A DNA stretch of 64,000 bases, taken from Bombilactobacillus folatiphilus (GTDB taxonomy: Bacteria > Bacillota > Bacilli > Lactobacillales > Lactobacillaceae). The notes under the pieces are model-generated. The model was not told the DNA's origin. It worked only from the letters and a program-made list of their open reading frames with translations, and did not search any database. The translations under genes and the position numbers were made by a program. Positions 27,082-35,797 of this stretch are shown piece after piece. Location: contig NZ_CP093366.1 of NCBI RefSeq assembly GCF_023380265.1, positions 1,178,001 through 1,242,000 of the forward strand, in the 5' to 3' direction. Each line of letters starts with the position of its first letter. The first letter of the stretch is position 1.

Positions 27082-27714
27082 TTGACAACTAGACCCGAAT
27101 TCAACGCTCAACTAAGCAGTCAGACATTCAGCAAATTTTATTGGTATAAAACCGAATTACAGCAAATTTGTCGACATTACGCTTTACCAACATATGGAAC
27201 CAAAGCAGAACTAACACAATATATCTATGCTTTTTTGGACGGTACACCGCCCAGTGCCATCCACTCCGTACGCCATTATCGAACAAAAATCAAAACTGCA
27301 CTGACCACTGAACAAATTTCTTTGAATACTAAATTATTGCATTCTGGATTTGCTCTCAATAATGAAGCTCGCCAATTTTTTGCGAATTATTTTGGTGTTT
27401 CACATTTTTCATTTCGCAAGTCTATGGCTGTTAAAATGCGTGAAGTCGCTCGGACCAATGATACTAACACCACGGTTTCTGACCTGATTCAAGCACTGCA
27501 AGCTCCTTCAATAAACACGTTCACTGAACAGACCTATCAATGGAATCATTTTGTGAAAGATTTTTGTGCGGATCCTTGGTCTCAAAATTACAAACAATCA
27601 CTGAAAGCTGCCGCTATTTTATGGAGAATTGTTCGCGATTCCGATCAACCAAAAGTCTATCAGCACGAACTCTTGGTACGATATGCTTCGTCATTGAAAA
27701 AATTTTTAAAATAA
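27082..27714 (+). CDS. SAP-domain protein, DUF6434-like
   Basis: A 210-residue protein starting at TTG (27082) after AAAAGGTG. Residues 10-50 (FSKFYWYKTELQQICRHYAL, then TYGTKAELTQYI) match a SAP-type helix-extension-helix, a DNA- or chromatin-binding motif. The next part (LNTKLLHSGFALNNEARQFF, FHFSF, KMREVART) resembles the DUF6434 domain seen in Firmicutes SAP proteins. Function unknown. It stands alone between two operons. Confidence is good for the SAP segment and lower for the DUF name, which is from memory. Confidence 0.75.
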   Translation: MTTRPEFNAQLSSQTFSKFYWYKTELQQICRHYALPTYGTKAELTQYIYAFLDGTPPSAIHSVRHYRTKIKTALTTEQISLNTKLLHSGFALNNEARQFFANYFGVSHFSFRKSMAVKMREVARTNDTNTTVSDLIQALQAPSINTFTEQTYQWNHFVKDFCADPWSQNYKQSLKAAAILWRIVRDSDQPKVYQHELLVRYASSLKKFLK

Positions 27715-27794
27715 ATTTTTTTGCCATTCGGTCCAAGTTTATTTACAATAACTTTGTCTAAAACGATTACATTTGAAAAAGAGTGGTCAAAATT

Positions 27795-28583
27795 ATGAGC
27801 AATTTAAATAATCTGGGACTCCTGAATTCGTTGTGTGAATTGATCAACACCAACTATGATAGTAATAATCATGCCATTGCCGCTTATTTAATTGAACACT
27901 TGAGCCATGTACAACAGGTCACCGTCAATCAAATTGTCGATAACGCCTTTGTTTCCCGTTCGGCGGTGCGGCGCTTTTGTGAAAGTCTTGGTTATCAAAG
28001 TTTAACCGACCTCAAATCTTCAATTTCCCAATTAATTTTTCCCAGTGACATTCGCCATCGTCAACCCGCCGATTATCAAATTAATCAGCAATTATTGACC
28101 AAGTTAATTCAAAATATGCTAACGGACATGAATCAAGTTTGTACGCCGACCAAAATTCAAGCTCTCGTCCAGCAAATTCATGATCATCAAAAAGTGCTGT
28201 TGATGTGTGCCAATAATACAAGCAGCACTTTGTTGAAGTTCCAGCAAGAATTAATTTACGCCAACAAATTAGTAACTATCCTAGATCAAAATTATCTGAA
28301 TAATCAGTTGATTACTGCTTTAGATAGTCAATCTTTGATCATCACCGTCTCTACTTCTGGCAAATATGCCGAACTGTCAGAGAATTTACTTGCCAGTCTC
28401 CCCGGAACCAAAATTCTAATTACGGGTAATCATCAAACGCAGTTGGAACCAATCTACGATACCTGTATGTATATCAGTGAACAATCGTTTTCCACAGATC
28501 ATCTCGGCATTTACGGCAAATATGGCATCACCTACTTATTTGACCAAATTTTTTTACATTATGTGACAACTTATTTTAATTAA
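27795..28583 (+). CDS. RpiR/MurR family sugar-phosphate regulator
   Basis: 262 residues: an N-terminal RpiR-type helix-turn-helix (VTVNQIVDNAFVSRSAVRRF near residues 44-63) and a C-terminal SIS sugar-phosphate domain (LIITVSTSGKYAELSE near 180). The frame is open from a GTG at 27783; the AAAGAGTGG stretch fits the ATG at 27795 better as start. It lies just upstream of a GH1-PTS operon on the same strand, separated by a terminator and a palindrome, so it is the probable regulator, sensing a phosphorylated beta-glucoside or glucose-6-phosphate. Confidence 0.88.
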   Translation: MSNLNNLGLLNSLCELINTNYDSNNHAIAAYLIEHLSHVQQVTVNQIVDNAFVSRSAVRRFCESLGYQSLTDLKSSISQLIFPSDIRHRQPADYQINQQLLTKLIQNMLTDMNQVCTPTKIQALVQQIHDHQKVLLMCANNTSSTLLKFQQELIYANKLVTILDQNYLNNQLITALDSQSLIITVSTSGKYAELSENLLASLPGTKILITGNHQTQLEPIYDTCMYISEQSFSTDHLGIYGKYGITYLFDQIFLHYVTTYFN

Positions 28584-28598
28584 AGTTCTGTCGCTTTG

Positions 28599-28633
28599 GG
28601 GCATGGTTCAATTTTTGAATCACGCCCTTTTTT
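28599..28633 (+). terminator. Terminator-like hairpin between rpiR and GH1
   Basis: GGGCATGGTTCAA pairs with TTGAATCACGCCC (one G-U, one A-C mismatch), a TTTT-type loop and six T residues. It separates rpiR from the GH1-PTS operon, or attenuates read-through into it. Confidence 0.65.
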
Positions 28634-28657
28634 GATTCTTGCTAAGATAGCAGTTGA

Positions 28658-28671
28658 AGATAGCGCTATCA
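28658..28671 (+). promoter_or_regulatory. cre-like/palindromic operator before the beta-glucoside operon
   Basis: AGATAGCGCTATCA contains a perfect 12-bp palindrome (GATAGCGCTATC, 28659-28670). It differs from the lactic-acid-bacterial cre consensus WGWAARCGYTWWMA at one position only. It may be bound by CcpA, by the adjacent RpiR protein, or both. Located 25 bases before the GH1 ATG, so binding would block transcription or elongation. Confidence 0.5.
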
Positions 28672-28696
28672 AAAAAGAAGCAAGGAGTATGATGAG

Positions 28697-30133
28697 ATGC
28701 ATAAATTTGCAGATATTTTTGATGATAAGGATTTTTTATGGGGATCCGGCACCGCGGCTTATCAATGTGAAGGTGCGTGGAAAGCGGATAGCAAAGGTTT
28801 AGGTGAGTGGGATTATTTCAATCACCACAGTCCCCTCAACATTAACCACACTGATGGTGACGAAGCTTCGGATTTTTATCATCATTACCAAGAAGATATT
28901 GATTTATTGGCTGCTGGTCATCAAAACACCTTTCGATTTTCGATTGCTTGGGACCGCATTTTGCCCAATGGTACCGGAAAAATTAACCAAAACGGGATTG
29001 ATTTTTATAACAATGTCATTGATTACTGCCTACAAAAAGGTTTAGAACCTAATGTTTCCTTATTTCATTACGATTTGCCCTACCAATTAGCTTTGCAAGG
29101 TGGTTGGCTGAATCGAAAATTAACAGATTATTTTGCCGATTATGCCAAAATTTGTTTTGAAAATTTCGGTGATCGCGTCAAAATTTGGGTAACAATTAAT
29201 GAACCACGCTATTACAGCTACTGTGTTAACATTGTGGGCAATTATCCACCCAATCGCCGCCTAGATTTTCAATCTTATTTTCAATATCAATATAATTTGA
29301 TGCTGGCAAGCGCCAAAGCTATTAAAATTTTTCATAATTTAAATATGGACGGCATTATTGGCATCGTTCACGACAACGGCAACGTTGAATTAGCCCCAGA
29401 CACTAAGGATAAAGCACGGGTGCAAAAACTAAGCGACTTTTTCTATAATCGTGAAATTTTGTGTCCGGCACTGCTAGGCAAAATGCCGGATGAAACGACG
29501 GAAGTTGTACAAGCTTTTAATTGTCTGCTGTATCAAACCGATCAAGACGAACAAATTTTCGCAGATGGCAAAGCTGATTATCTCGGCTTAAATCTTTATA
29601 ATCGCCAATATGTCACTGATTGGTCGACTGGCGAAACGGCTGTTTTTCACAATAACCAAGGTAAACAGAGCACTGCTAAAGAGGGCATTCGCTTACAAGG
29701 GTTATTTGAATCGGCGTTTGACCCTGATGTGCCGCGCAACCAATGGGGACGCGAAGAATTGCCCCGTGTGATGTACACCGCCTTAACCGAAATCAATCAG
29801 CGCTACCACCCACAACTGATCATGATTACTGAAAATGGTCATGGCGGTTATGAAACGCCTGATGAAAATGGTTATGTCAATGATGATAAAAGGATTGCGT
29901 TGACCAAAGACTTTCTCAAATATTTATTGCAAGCCAAAAACGAAGGCGTGCCTGTCCATGGCTATTATCATTGGTCACCGATTGATTTATACAGTTGGAT
30001 TAACGGCTATGAAAAGCGTTATGGCATGATTCGCGTTGATTATAATGATCATTTTCGGCGCATTCCTAAGAAAAGTTATTATTGGTATCGCGATTTTATT
30101 GACCAATATTTTGCAGGGAGGCAACAACAATGA
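28697..30133 (+). CDS. 6-phospho-beta-glucosidase, GH1
   Basis: Hydrolyses phosphorylated beta-glucosides imported by the PTS gene next to it; cytosolic, 478 residues. The acid/base Glu is in VTINEPRYY near 167, the nucleophile Glu in MITENGHG near 380, and the N-terminal FLWGSGTAAYQCEGAW near 12-28 is typical of the family. The 6-phosphate-binding loop (SPIDLYSWINGYEKRYG near 430) is present. AAGGAG nine bases before the ATG. Stop TGA overlaps the ATG of the PTS gene (ATGA). Confidence 0.94.
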   Translation: MHKFADIFDDKDFLWGSGTAAYQCEGAWKADSKGLGEWDYFNHHSPLNINHTDGDEASDFYHHYQEDIDLLAAGHQNTFRFSIAWDRILPNGTGKINQNGIDFYNNVIDYCLQKGLEPNVSLFHYDLPYQLALQGGWLNRKLTDYFADYAKICFENFGDRVKIWVTINEPRYYSYCVNIVGNYPPNRRLDFQSYFQYQYNLMLASAKAIKIFHNLNMDGIIGIVHDNGNVELAPDTKDKARVQKLSDFFYNREILCPALLGKMPDETTEVVQAFNCLLYQTDQDEQIFADGKADYLGLNLYNRQYVTDWSTGETAVFHNNQGKQSTAKEGIRLQGLFESAFDPDVPRNQWGREELPRVMYTALTEINQRYHPQLIMITENGHGGYETPDENGYVNDDKRIALTKDFLKYLLQAKNEGVPVHGYYHWSPIDLYSWINGYEKRYGMIRVDYNDHFRRIPKKSYYWYRDFIDQYFAGRQQQ

Positions 30134-32019
30134 CTAGCAAATTTGATTACTCCCAAATTGCCCAACAATTAATTCAAGCTGTGAATGGCAAAGACAACAT
30201 CACCGACGTTTATCATTGTGCCACACGGTTGCGCGTTGTTGTCCAAAATCCGCAACAAGTAAATCAGGAGGCATTGGCACAGATTCCCGGTATTAAAGGC
30301 GTCGTTGTGAAAGGCAATGAAATTCAGAATTTTGTTGGGACCAAAGTTGACCAATATTATAATCAATTATTGCCTTATCTAAATTTGCAAGACAAATCGG
30401 CGTCTCTTACCAAATCATCTACTAAAATGACTGCCAAAACTATTTTATCCACCATTTTGGATTTTATCAGTGGCATTGTCTTACCAATTATGCCCGTGAT
30501 TGTGGCAGCTGGCTTTTTGCTTGCCATTCTCAATATGTGCAAAACCTTTTTTGGCATGAATCCTAAGAGTGGCACGGCAATCATTTTAAATAGTATCGCC
30601 TCGGCTGGTTTTTATTTCATTCCAATTTTTACAGGTTTTCAGGCCGCTTCTAAAATGAAAATTCCCGCCGCCATGGGTGCTTTTTTAGGAGCAATCCTAA
30701 CTTTCGGCGATATTAATAATGTTGCTGGCTTGAGTTTTTTGGGTATTCATCTTCCGAAAATGCAATATAACGGTACATTGCTAACTTCCATTTTGGGTGT
30801 GATTATTCTGGACTATATCTACAAATTTTGGGATCACATTTTGCCCAAAGAAATCACTTATTTCTTTACACCGCTACTATCCATCTTAATTGCTGCTCCT
30901 TTGACTTTAGTTGTAGTCGGACCGATTAGCAACAGTATTAGTTTCGGCATTGCTGGCGCATTCAATTGGTTAAGTGCACGGGCTAGTTGGCTTGCATTCA
31001 CACTTTACAGTGCCTTGAATCCTATTTTGGTCATGTTTGGCATTGATAAAGGGTTTGTTCCAATTGCCATCAACAATGTGGCCCAGTTAGGTTATGAAAC
31101 ACTGATTTATCCTGCCGCTTTACCAAGTAATGCGGCCATGGGAGCAGCTGCCTTAGCAGTCGCGGTTGCCAGCAAAAAGAAAATGACGAAAGGTGAAGGT
31201 TTTTCTGCCGGTTTCACTGGTTTGATGGGCATCACGGAACCATCTATTTTTGGATTTCTATTGCCTTATCGACGAGCCTTAATCGGTGCTATCGCAGGTG
31301 GCGCAATCGGAGGCTTAATTGGCGGAATCTTGCATATCAAACAAGGTGCTCTGATGGCTCCGGGCTTTATTTCGCTGATTTCTTATTTTGTGGGTCCCAC
31401 TCCCAAAGCTAATTTCATTTTTGGCGTATTGAGTTGGATTTGCGGAATTGTCGCTAGTTTCACAATCACCACTATTTTAATCAAAACAGATTCAGCACGC
31501 GACCAAAACATTTTGTTTCAAGCGAAACCCGAAACTCAGACAACCACTTTGACAGCGCCCGCCACCGGCAATGTGCTGCCCTTAACACAAGTTGCTGATG
31601 AACTCATTGCCAGCAAAACGATGGGCGACGGCTTTGCAATTATGCCAACAGATAATCAGCTGTACGCTCCCGTTACCGGAACAGTTACCACCATTTTCCC
31701 AACTAAACATGCGGTCGGTTTTCAAAGTGATAGTGGCTTAGAAATCCTATTACACGTGGGCATTGATACAGTGGAACTTGATGGCAAGCCGTTTCATTGG
31801 ACGATTCAGGAAAATGAGCGCGTCCAACAGGGGCAAGAAATTGGCACGATGGATCTTGAGCTGATTAAAGCTAGTCACAAGGATCCAATGGTCATGACGA
31901 TTATCACCAATTCTGATAAACTGAGTCAATCACTCCAACCAAAAGCCAAGACTGTCGTTGCTGGAGCAACTGTGCTTAACGCATCAAAACCAATTAAATT
32001 TTTATGCCAAAAATCATAA
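30130..32019 (+). CDS. Beta-glucoside PTS transporter, EIIBCA fusion
   Basis: A 629-residue fused phosphotransferase permease of the BglF type. EIIB with the phosphorylated Cys30 in VYHCATRLR; EIIC of about ten helices (residues 105-460), including the ITEPSIFGF signature near 370; a C-terminal EIIA with the reactive His in LLHVGIDTV near 548 and the preceding GDGFAIMP near 500. It imports and phosphorylates beta-glucosides, which the overlapping upstream GH1 cleaves. No antiterminator (LicT) gene is adjacent; the RpiR gene is the local regulator. Confidence 0.95.
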   Translation: MTSKFDYSQIAQQLIQAVNGKDNITDVYHCATRLRVVVQNPQQVNQEALAQIPGIKGVVVKGNEIQNFVGTKVDQYYNQLLPYLNLQDKSASLTKSSTKMTAKTILSTILDFISGIVLPIMPVIVAAGFLLAILNMCKTFFGMNPKSGTAIILNSIASAGFYFIPIFTGFQAASKMKIPAAMGAFLGAILTFGDINNVAGLSFLGIHLPKMQYNGTLLTSILGVIILDYIYKFWDHILPKEITYFFTPLLSILIAAPLTLVVVGPISNSISFGIAGAFNWLSARASWLAFTLYSALNPILVMFGIDKGFVPIAINNVAQLGYETLIYPAALPSNAAMGAAALAVAVASKKKMTKGEGFSAGFTGLMGITEPSIFGFLLPYRRALIGAIAGGAIGGLIGGILHIKQGALMAPGFISLISYFVGPTPKANFIFGVLSWICGIVASFTITTILIKTDSARDQNILFQAKPETQTTTLTAPATGNVLPLTQVADELIASKTMGDGFAIMPTDNQLYAPVTGTVTTIFPTKHAVGFQSDSGLEILLHVGIDTVELDGKPFHWTIQENERVQQGQEIGTMDLELIKASHKDPMVMTIITNSDKLSQSLQPKAKTVVAGATVLNASKPIKFLCQKS

Positions 32020-32024
32020 TATTA

Positions 32025-32053
32025 TTGACTTACGAACTTTTGCATATTATTAT
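32025..32053 (+). promoter_or_regulatory. Promoter giving a leaderless arsR transcript
   Basis: TTGACT (32025-32030), 17-base spacer, TATTAT (32048-32053). The ATG of the next gene begins six bases after the -10, which is where transcription should start, so the mRNA would have almost no leader. A perfect palindrome ATAATATTAT (32016-32025) touches the -35 and may be an operator for the ArsR protein. Confidence 0.55.
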
Positions 32054-32059
32054 AGTTTT

Positions 32060-32350
32060 ATGATTATCGAACAATTAACTAAAAATCAAATACGCGTTCA
32101 AATTTTTAAGGCACTCTCGGACGAAGCTCGTTTAACAATCTTGCATGTTTTGAACTCTCAAGATAAAGAATGGAGTTGTGGGGAAATTGGTGAGAGTTTA
32201 AATATTAGTAAATCTACAGTCTCTTATCATTTTAAAATTTTACGAGAAGCCGGTTTAACTAATACCAGAAAAGTTGGCCAGAATAGATTTGTAAGCCTAA
32301 ACAGAGACTTCATCGAAAATATCTTGCCCGGATTTTTGGATATTATATAG
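32060..32350 (+). CDS. ArsR/SmtB family regulator
   Basis: A 96-residue winged-helix repressor. The HTH is WSCGEIGESLNISKSTVSYHF near residues 38-58 (given here by positions, key Ser/His at its end), with RVQIFKALSDEARLTIL near 11-27 as the helix typical of the family. The metal-binding ELCVCDL motif is absent: the corresponding stretch is EWSCGEIGE with only one Cys, so metal sensing is not expected. The open frame is longer, but the ATG at 32060 matches family start and a promoter. It precedes an MFS exporter by 72 bases and probably represses it. No ribosome site is visible. Confidence 0.85.
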   Translation: MIIEQLTKNQIRVQIFKALSDEARLTILHVLNSQDKEWSCGEIGESLNISKSTVSYHFKILREAGLTNTRKVGQNRFVSLNRDFIENILPGFLDII

Positions 32351-32422
32351 CAAATGCGTTATTACGTATTTGTTTTTATTTTTTAGTTCGATAACATTAA
32401 AACAATCGAAAGAAGCGCTAAA

Positions 32423-33598
32423 ATGAAAAAATATTCTATAATGTTTTTCTTAACAATGTTTTTAATTGGAACAGATACTTTTTTAATTTCACCACTATTG
32501 CCTACATTAAGCAAGCTGTACGGCATTTCCACTGCTATTTCTGGATGGATGGTTAGTTCATACGCCATTGGGTATGCTTTTTTTGCATTAATTTCTGGCC
32601 CCATTTCTGACGGCCGTGACCGCAAGAAAGTTATGCTGTGGGGATTGCTTGCTTTTGCAATTTCAACCTTTTTGTGTTCTTTTGCTAACAGCTTCATTTT
32701 AATGTTAGTCTTTAGATTTTTGGCCGGCGTTAGTGCCTCATTTGTTACTCCTCAAGTTTGGGCATCAATTCCCGTTGTTGTCGATCAAAAAAGCATTGTT
32801 AAGGTCATGGGGTACGCCACAGCGGGATTGTCCGTTTCCCAATTAATTGGAATTCCGATTGGTAGTTATTTAGCTGTCATTTCTTGGCACACGCCTTTTT
32901 ATATTATCTCAATTGCAGCGTTTTTATTGTTGTTACTGCTCCTTTTCGCCTTACCAGAACTGGAACTTGGCAAACAAGAACATCTATCTTTTTCCAAAAC
33001 TTATTTGCAAGTTCTAACAAATAAAAAAGCTTTAAGCTATCTATTCGCATATTGTGTCTTTCAAATCGGTTCTTTTACAGCTACCACTTTCGTCTCAACT
33101 TGGTTCACCGGCAGTTTTAAATTATCATTGTCAGATGTTGGAACAGCCATGATCGCCATCGGTGCAGGTAATTTAATTGGCTCATTAACAAGTAGCAAAC
33201 TGGTGAATAAATTTGGATTAGAACATACATTTTTAGCAGAATTAATTATTCTCATCATTTTATATTTAATTACACCATTTGCCAACAACTTTTGGTCAGC
33301 AGAAATTCTTTTAACATTAGTATTTTTAATTAATGGATTTATTTTTCCATTATTTATGACAACCTTACAAAACACCGTACAAAATGCCCGTAGTACAATC
33401 TCCTCTTTGTCGAATGCCGCCATGTATCTAGGTGAAACAATTGCGGGAATTGTTGGTGGGATTTTATTCAAAAAGTTCACTGGGTACATTGGCATTGGAC
33501 CATTTGCAGCTTTCATGATTTTACTGGCGTTATTACTTTACGCACTCAATGGCATGTTTCAAAAACATAATCACGAGGTGACATCATATTCAAGTTAA
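32423..33598 (+). CDS. MFS transporter, drug-efflux type
   Basis: Twelve-helix exporter, 391 residues. Motif A is GPISDGRDRKKVML near residues 60-72; the sequence (LISPLLPTLSKLYGIS near 17) is typical of the DHA1 drug/proton antiporter group. It follows the ArsR gene and its last 13 bases overlap the beginning of a MazE-like reading frame. By context it is the regulated partner of ArsR. The substrate is unknown. Confidence 0.87.
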   Translation: MKKYSIMFFLTMFLIGTDTFLISPLLPTLSKLYGISTAISGWMVSSYAIGYAFFALISGPISDGRDRKKVMLWGLLAFAISTFLCSFANSFILMLVFRFLAGVSASFVTPQVWASIPVVVDQKSIVKVMGYATAGLSVSQLIGIPIGSYLAVISWHTPFYIISIAAFLLLLLLLFALPELELGKQEHLSFSKTYLQVLTNKKALSYLFAYCVFQIGSFTATTFVSTWFTGSFKLSLSDVGTAMIAIGAGNLIGSLTSSKLVNKFGLEHTFLAELIILIILYLITPFANNFWSAEILLTLVFLINGFIFPLFMTTLQNTVQNARSTISSLSNAAMYLGETIAGIVGGILFKKFTGYIGIGPFAAFMILLALLLYALNGMFQKHNHEVTSYSS

Positions 33599-33876
33599 AA
33601 GGTGAAGCTAAATTTTTTAAAGCTGGAAATTCATTTGGCCTTCGTTTAACCAAAAGTGATAAAGAAATTCTGCAAGCCAATCCTAGTGATGAATTCGAAA
33701 AAACAATCTCCCCAGATGGTCAGACGATTACCTTCCATAAAAAACAACAAGTAAGTCGTGAAACTAAAAATATGATTGAGCAGCTTTTTAATGAAAATAA
33801 AGAATTAGAGGACGAAATGGTCAAAATATCAGCGCTTCTAAAGCTACACAGTCACAAAAAAACGTCATGTAATTGA
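33586..33876 (+). CDS. MazE/AbrB-like antitoxin-type protein with no standard start codon
   Basis: A 96-codon open frame that begins IFKLKGEAKFFKAGNSFGLR and continues LTKSDKEILQAN and SPDGQTITF. This is the swapped-hairpin AbrB/MazE DNA-binding fold, and the tail (NMIEQLFNENKELEDEMVKI) is a short coiled coil. There is no ATG, GTG or TTG in frame upstream of the fold; the ribosome site AGGTG sits five bases before an ATA at 33586. It overlaps the MFS stop by 13 bases. It may start at ATA, be re-initiated from the MFS gene, or have lost its start. No toxin gene follows. Confidence 0.55.
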   Translation: MFKLKGEAKFFKAGNSFGLRLTKSDKEILQANPSDEFEKTISPDGQTITFHKKQQVSRETKNMIEQLFNENKELEDEMVKISALLKLHSHKKTSCN

Positions 33877-33896
33877 AAACATGGCGTTTTGTCTTT
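33859..33896. terminator. Bidirectional terminator between the MazE-like frame and GH32
   Basis: Twelve-pair stem AAAACGTCATGT / ACATGGCGTTTT (one G-U) with loop AATTGAAA. Seven T residues follow on the minus strand, ending the GH32 transcript, and TTTTGTCTTT on the plus strand. Confidence 0.82.
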
Positions 33897-33908
33897 ACTT
33901 TACATCTT

Positions 33909-35702
33909 TTACCAAATACTTTGCATGGGCTGTAACTGTAAATTATTAATCTGAGCAGTACCACCGTTGACAAAGGCACTGATTCCGGTCGTTGTCTGTT
34001 GATTAATCAAATCGGGTTGGAAATAAAAGTTCTGTGTAATGGCAGCCGCACCATCATTCACAAAGACTTCCGCCATCGTTTCATCAATATACGACGTAAT
34101 TTTGACTTGACCATCATCTGCCTTCACTACCGCGTTCATTTGATCACGTGGCGCCCCCATCTGAGGTTCACCCGTGTGGAAACGTTGGACATAAACCTTA
34201 TTTTGACTAACATCATAACCAATCGTGAACCAATATTTCTGATCAGGCGTTTGCCGCACATTAAAACCGACACTTTGCGGCTTTTTATTCGGGTTCCATT
34301 TCAAAGTTGCTGTCAATTTATAGTGTTTGCCAGAAAACGGCAATGTTTGTTGCGTATTCGTTAACTGCAAATTTTGTTGATCTTTGGTCAAAGAATTGGG
34401 TTGTGTGATTGTTTGCGTCTGCGCAATAACATTATTTTGAACCTCATAACCATCAGTTGCTTGCGCATTTTGAACCAACTGCAAATTGCGTGGAAAAGTC
34501 ATATTGCCATTCCACTTGGTCGTTGGACTTTCAGCATTATACGACCAATTATTGGCCCACGCCAGCATAATCGTTTGATCATTGGGTAAATTAGAAAATG
34601 GAATCCCGGCATAAAAATCTTCACCATAATCTAAAGTGTGCGGTTGTTGCAAAGTTTGCTCACTGTCCGGATGCCATTGACCCTTAGCATCTAAATCACC
34701 AATAAAGTATTGCATGCCTGAACCAGTTGCGTGTGCGCCTTGTTGGACACTCATGAACAAAACCCATTTAGTCGTCGCAGTGCCCTTAACTTTCATCGGT
34801 ACTAACGATGAACATTCCCAAACACCTAAGCCCACATCATTTTGCCGCTTAATTGTTGAAGCGTAATTCCAATGCAACAAATCCTGACTCCGATAAATCA
34901 AAGCCTGCTGTCCTGAAACCACCGTCATGAGATATTGTTGATGCTGCTGGTCGTACACCACATTGGGATCACGGAAATTAGCCGCGTCACCTGCTGGATT
35001 GACCGTGATTGGAATAATTGGTTGTGGTTGAGCAGAATTACCATCCGGTGAATACTGCTTAAACGTTTTACCGTGATCCAGACTATAAGCCAGATGCTGC
35101 TCTTGAATATCTGACAAGCCAACCCAAGTTCCCCAGCCATTATCCAAATGATCATCAATCCGTTCAGGCAATTGATAACTACTGGTGTAAAAAGCCAACA
35201 CAGCATTTTTGCCCAAACCGCTCACATTGTTGTGATCGACAATAATCGAACCGCTAAAAATCGCCTTGCTATCAGGCGTGTTGCCCCAATCCGCGGTGGG
35301 ACTACCAACATAACGCACACGTTGATTAGCCTGCGCCCCAGTTTGATTAGTATAAGTAAAGTCTTCCCAAGCTTGATTTTTCAACATCGGAATCGCCATA
35401 GCTTGCTCTTGCCAATGAATCAAATCTTTACTGGTAGCATGTCCCCATGACATATTGCCCCACTGGCTCGCCTTGGGATTATATTGATAGTACATATTAT
35501 ATTCTTGCGTTTGATCATCATAGTACAAACCATTAGGATCATTAATCCAATTTTTCAACGGCGAATAATGAAATTGATTACGATACGGTTCCTGATAATT
35601 GCTTGCCGCTTGCAATTGCACACTTGGCGCCATGAACCAAAATAACGCCATGCCCAACATAACGATCATCATCGTTTTTAATTGACTTTTTCTCTCCAAC
35701 AT
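33909..35702 (-). CDS. Secreted GH32 fructan hydrolase (levanase/fructanase type)
   Basis: Extracellular beta-fructosidase, 597 residues. A signal peptide of about 33 residues (hydrophobic core MIVMLGMALFWFM) precedes the five-bladed propeller domain. The catalytic set is complete: nucleophile Asp55 in WINDPNG, transition-state Asp245 in FRDPNV, acid/base Glu296 in WECSS. The C-terminal beta-sandwich runs from about 440. There is no LPxTG or repeat anchor, so the enzyme is probably released or held non-covalently. It cuts levan, inulin or sucrose outside the cell. A perfect cre box lies just upstream. Confidence 0.92.
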   Translation of the reverse strand: MLERKSQLKTMMIVMLGMALFWFMAPSVQLQAASNYQEPYRNQFHYSPLKNWINDPNGLYYDDQTQEYNMYYQYNPKASQWGNMSWGHATSKDLIHWQEQAMAIPMLKNQAWEDFTYTNQTGAQANQRVRYVGSPTADWGNTPDSKAIFSGSIIVDHNNVSGLGKNAVLAFYTSSYQLPERIDDHLDNGWGTWVGLSDIQEQHLAYSLDHGKTFKQYSPDGNSAQPQPIIPITVNPAGDAANFRDPNVVYDQQHQQYLMTVVSGQQALIYRSQDLLHWNYASTIKRQNDVGLGVWECSSLVPMKVKGTATTKWVLFMSVQQGAHATGSGMQYFIGDLDAKGQWHPDSEQTLQQPHTLDYGEDFYAGIPFSNLPNDQTIMLAWANNWSYNAESPTTKWNGNMTFPRNLQLVQNAQATDGYEVQNNVIAQTQTITQPNSLTKDQQNLQLTNTQQTLPFSGKHYKLTATLKWNPNKKPQSVGFNVRQTPDQKYWFTIGYDVSQNKVYVQRFHTGEPQMGAPRDQMNAVVKADDGQVKITSYIDETMAEVFVNDGAAAITQNFYFQPDLINQQTTTGISAFVNGGTAQINNLQLQPMQSIW

Positions 35703-35724
35703 CGTTACCCATCCTCCAAAATAT

Positions 35725-35738
35725 TGTTAGCGTTTACA
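35725..35738 (-). promoter_or_regulatory. cre box before the GH32 gene
   Basis: On the minus strand TGTAAACGCTAACA matches every fixed position of the cre consensus TGWAANCGNTNWCA. It is 23 bases before the GH32 ATG, so CcpA bound here would block expression while preferred sugars are present. Confidence 0.82.
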
Positions 35739-35797
35739 CAAAACATATTGTAAAGGATTTCGTAAATTAAATAAAAAATAATGGCCTATAAATTTTC

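Noticed and set aside
28596..28802. A short frame overlapping the start of the GH1 gene
   Set aside because: It runs across the terminator and palindrome and into GH1 in another frame, with no domain.
32060..32350. ArsR as a metal sensor
   Set aside because: The Cys motif of metal-sensing ArsR/SmtB proteins (ELCVCDL) is not present; only one Cys remains in the region.
33061..33516. A 151-codon frame antisense to the drug-type MFS gene
   Set aside because: Low-complexity, hydrophobic mirror frame of a real gene; no start signals.
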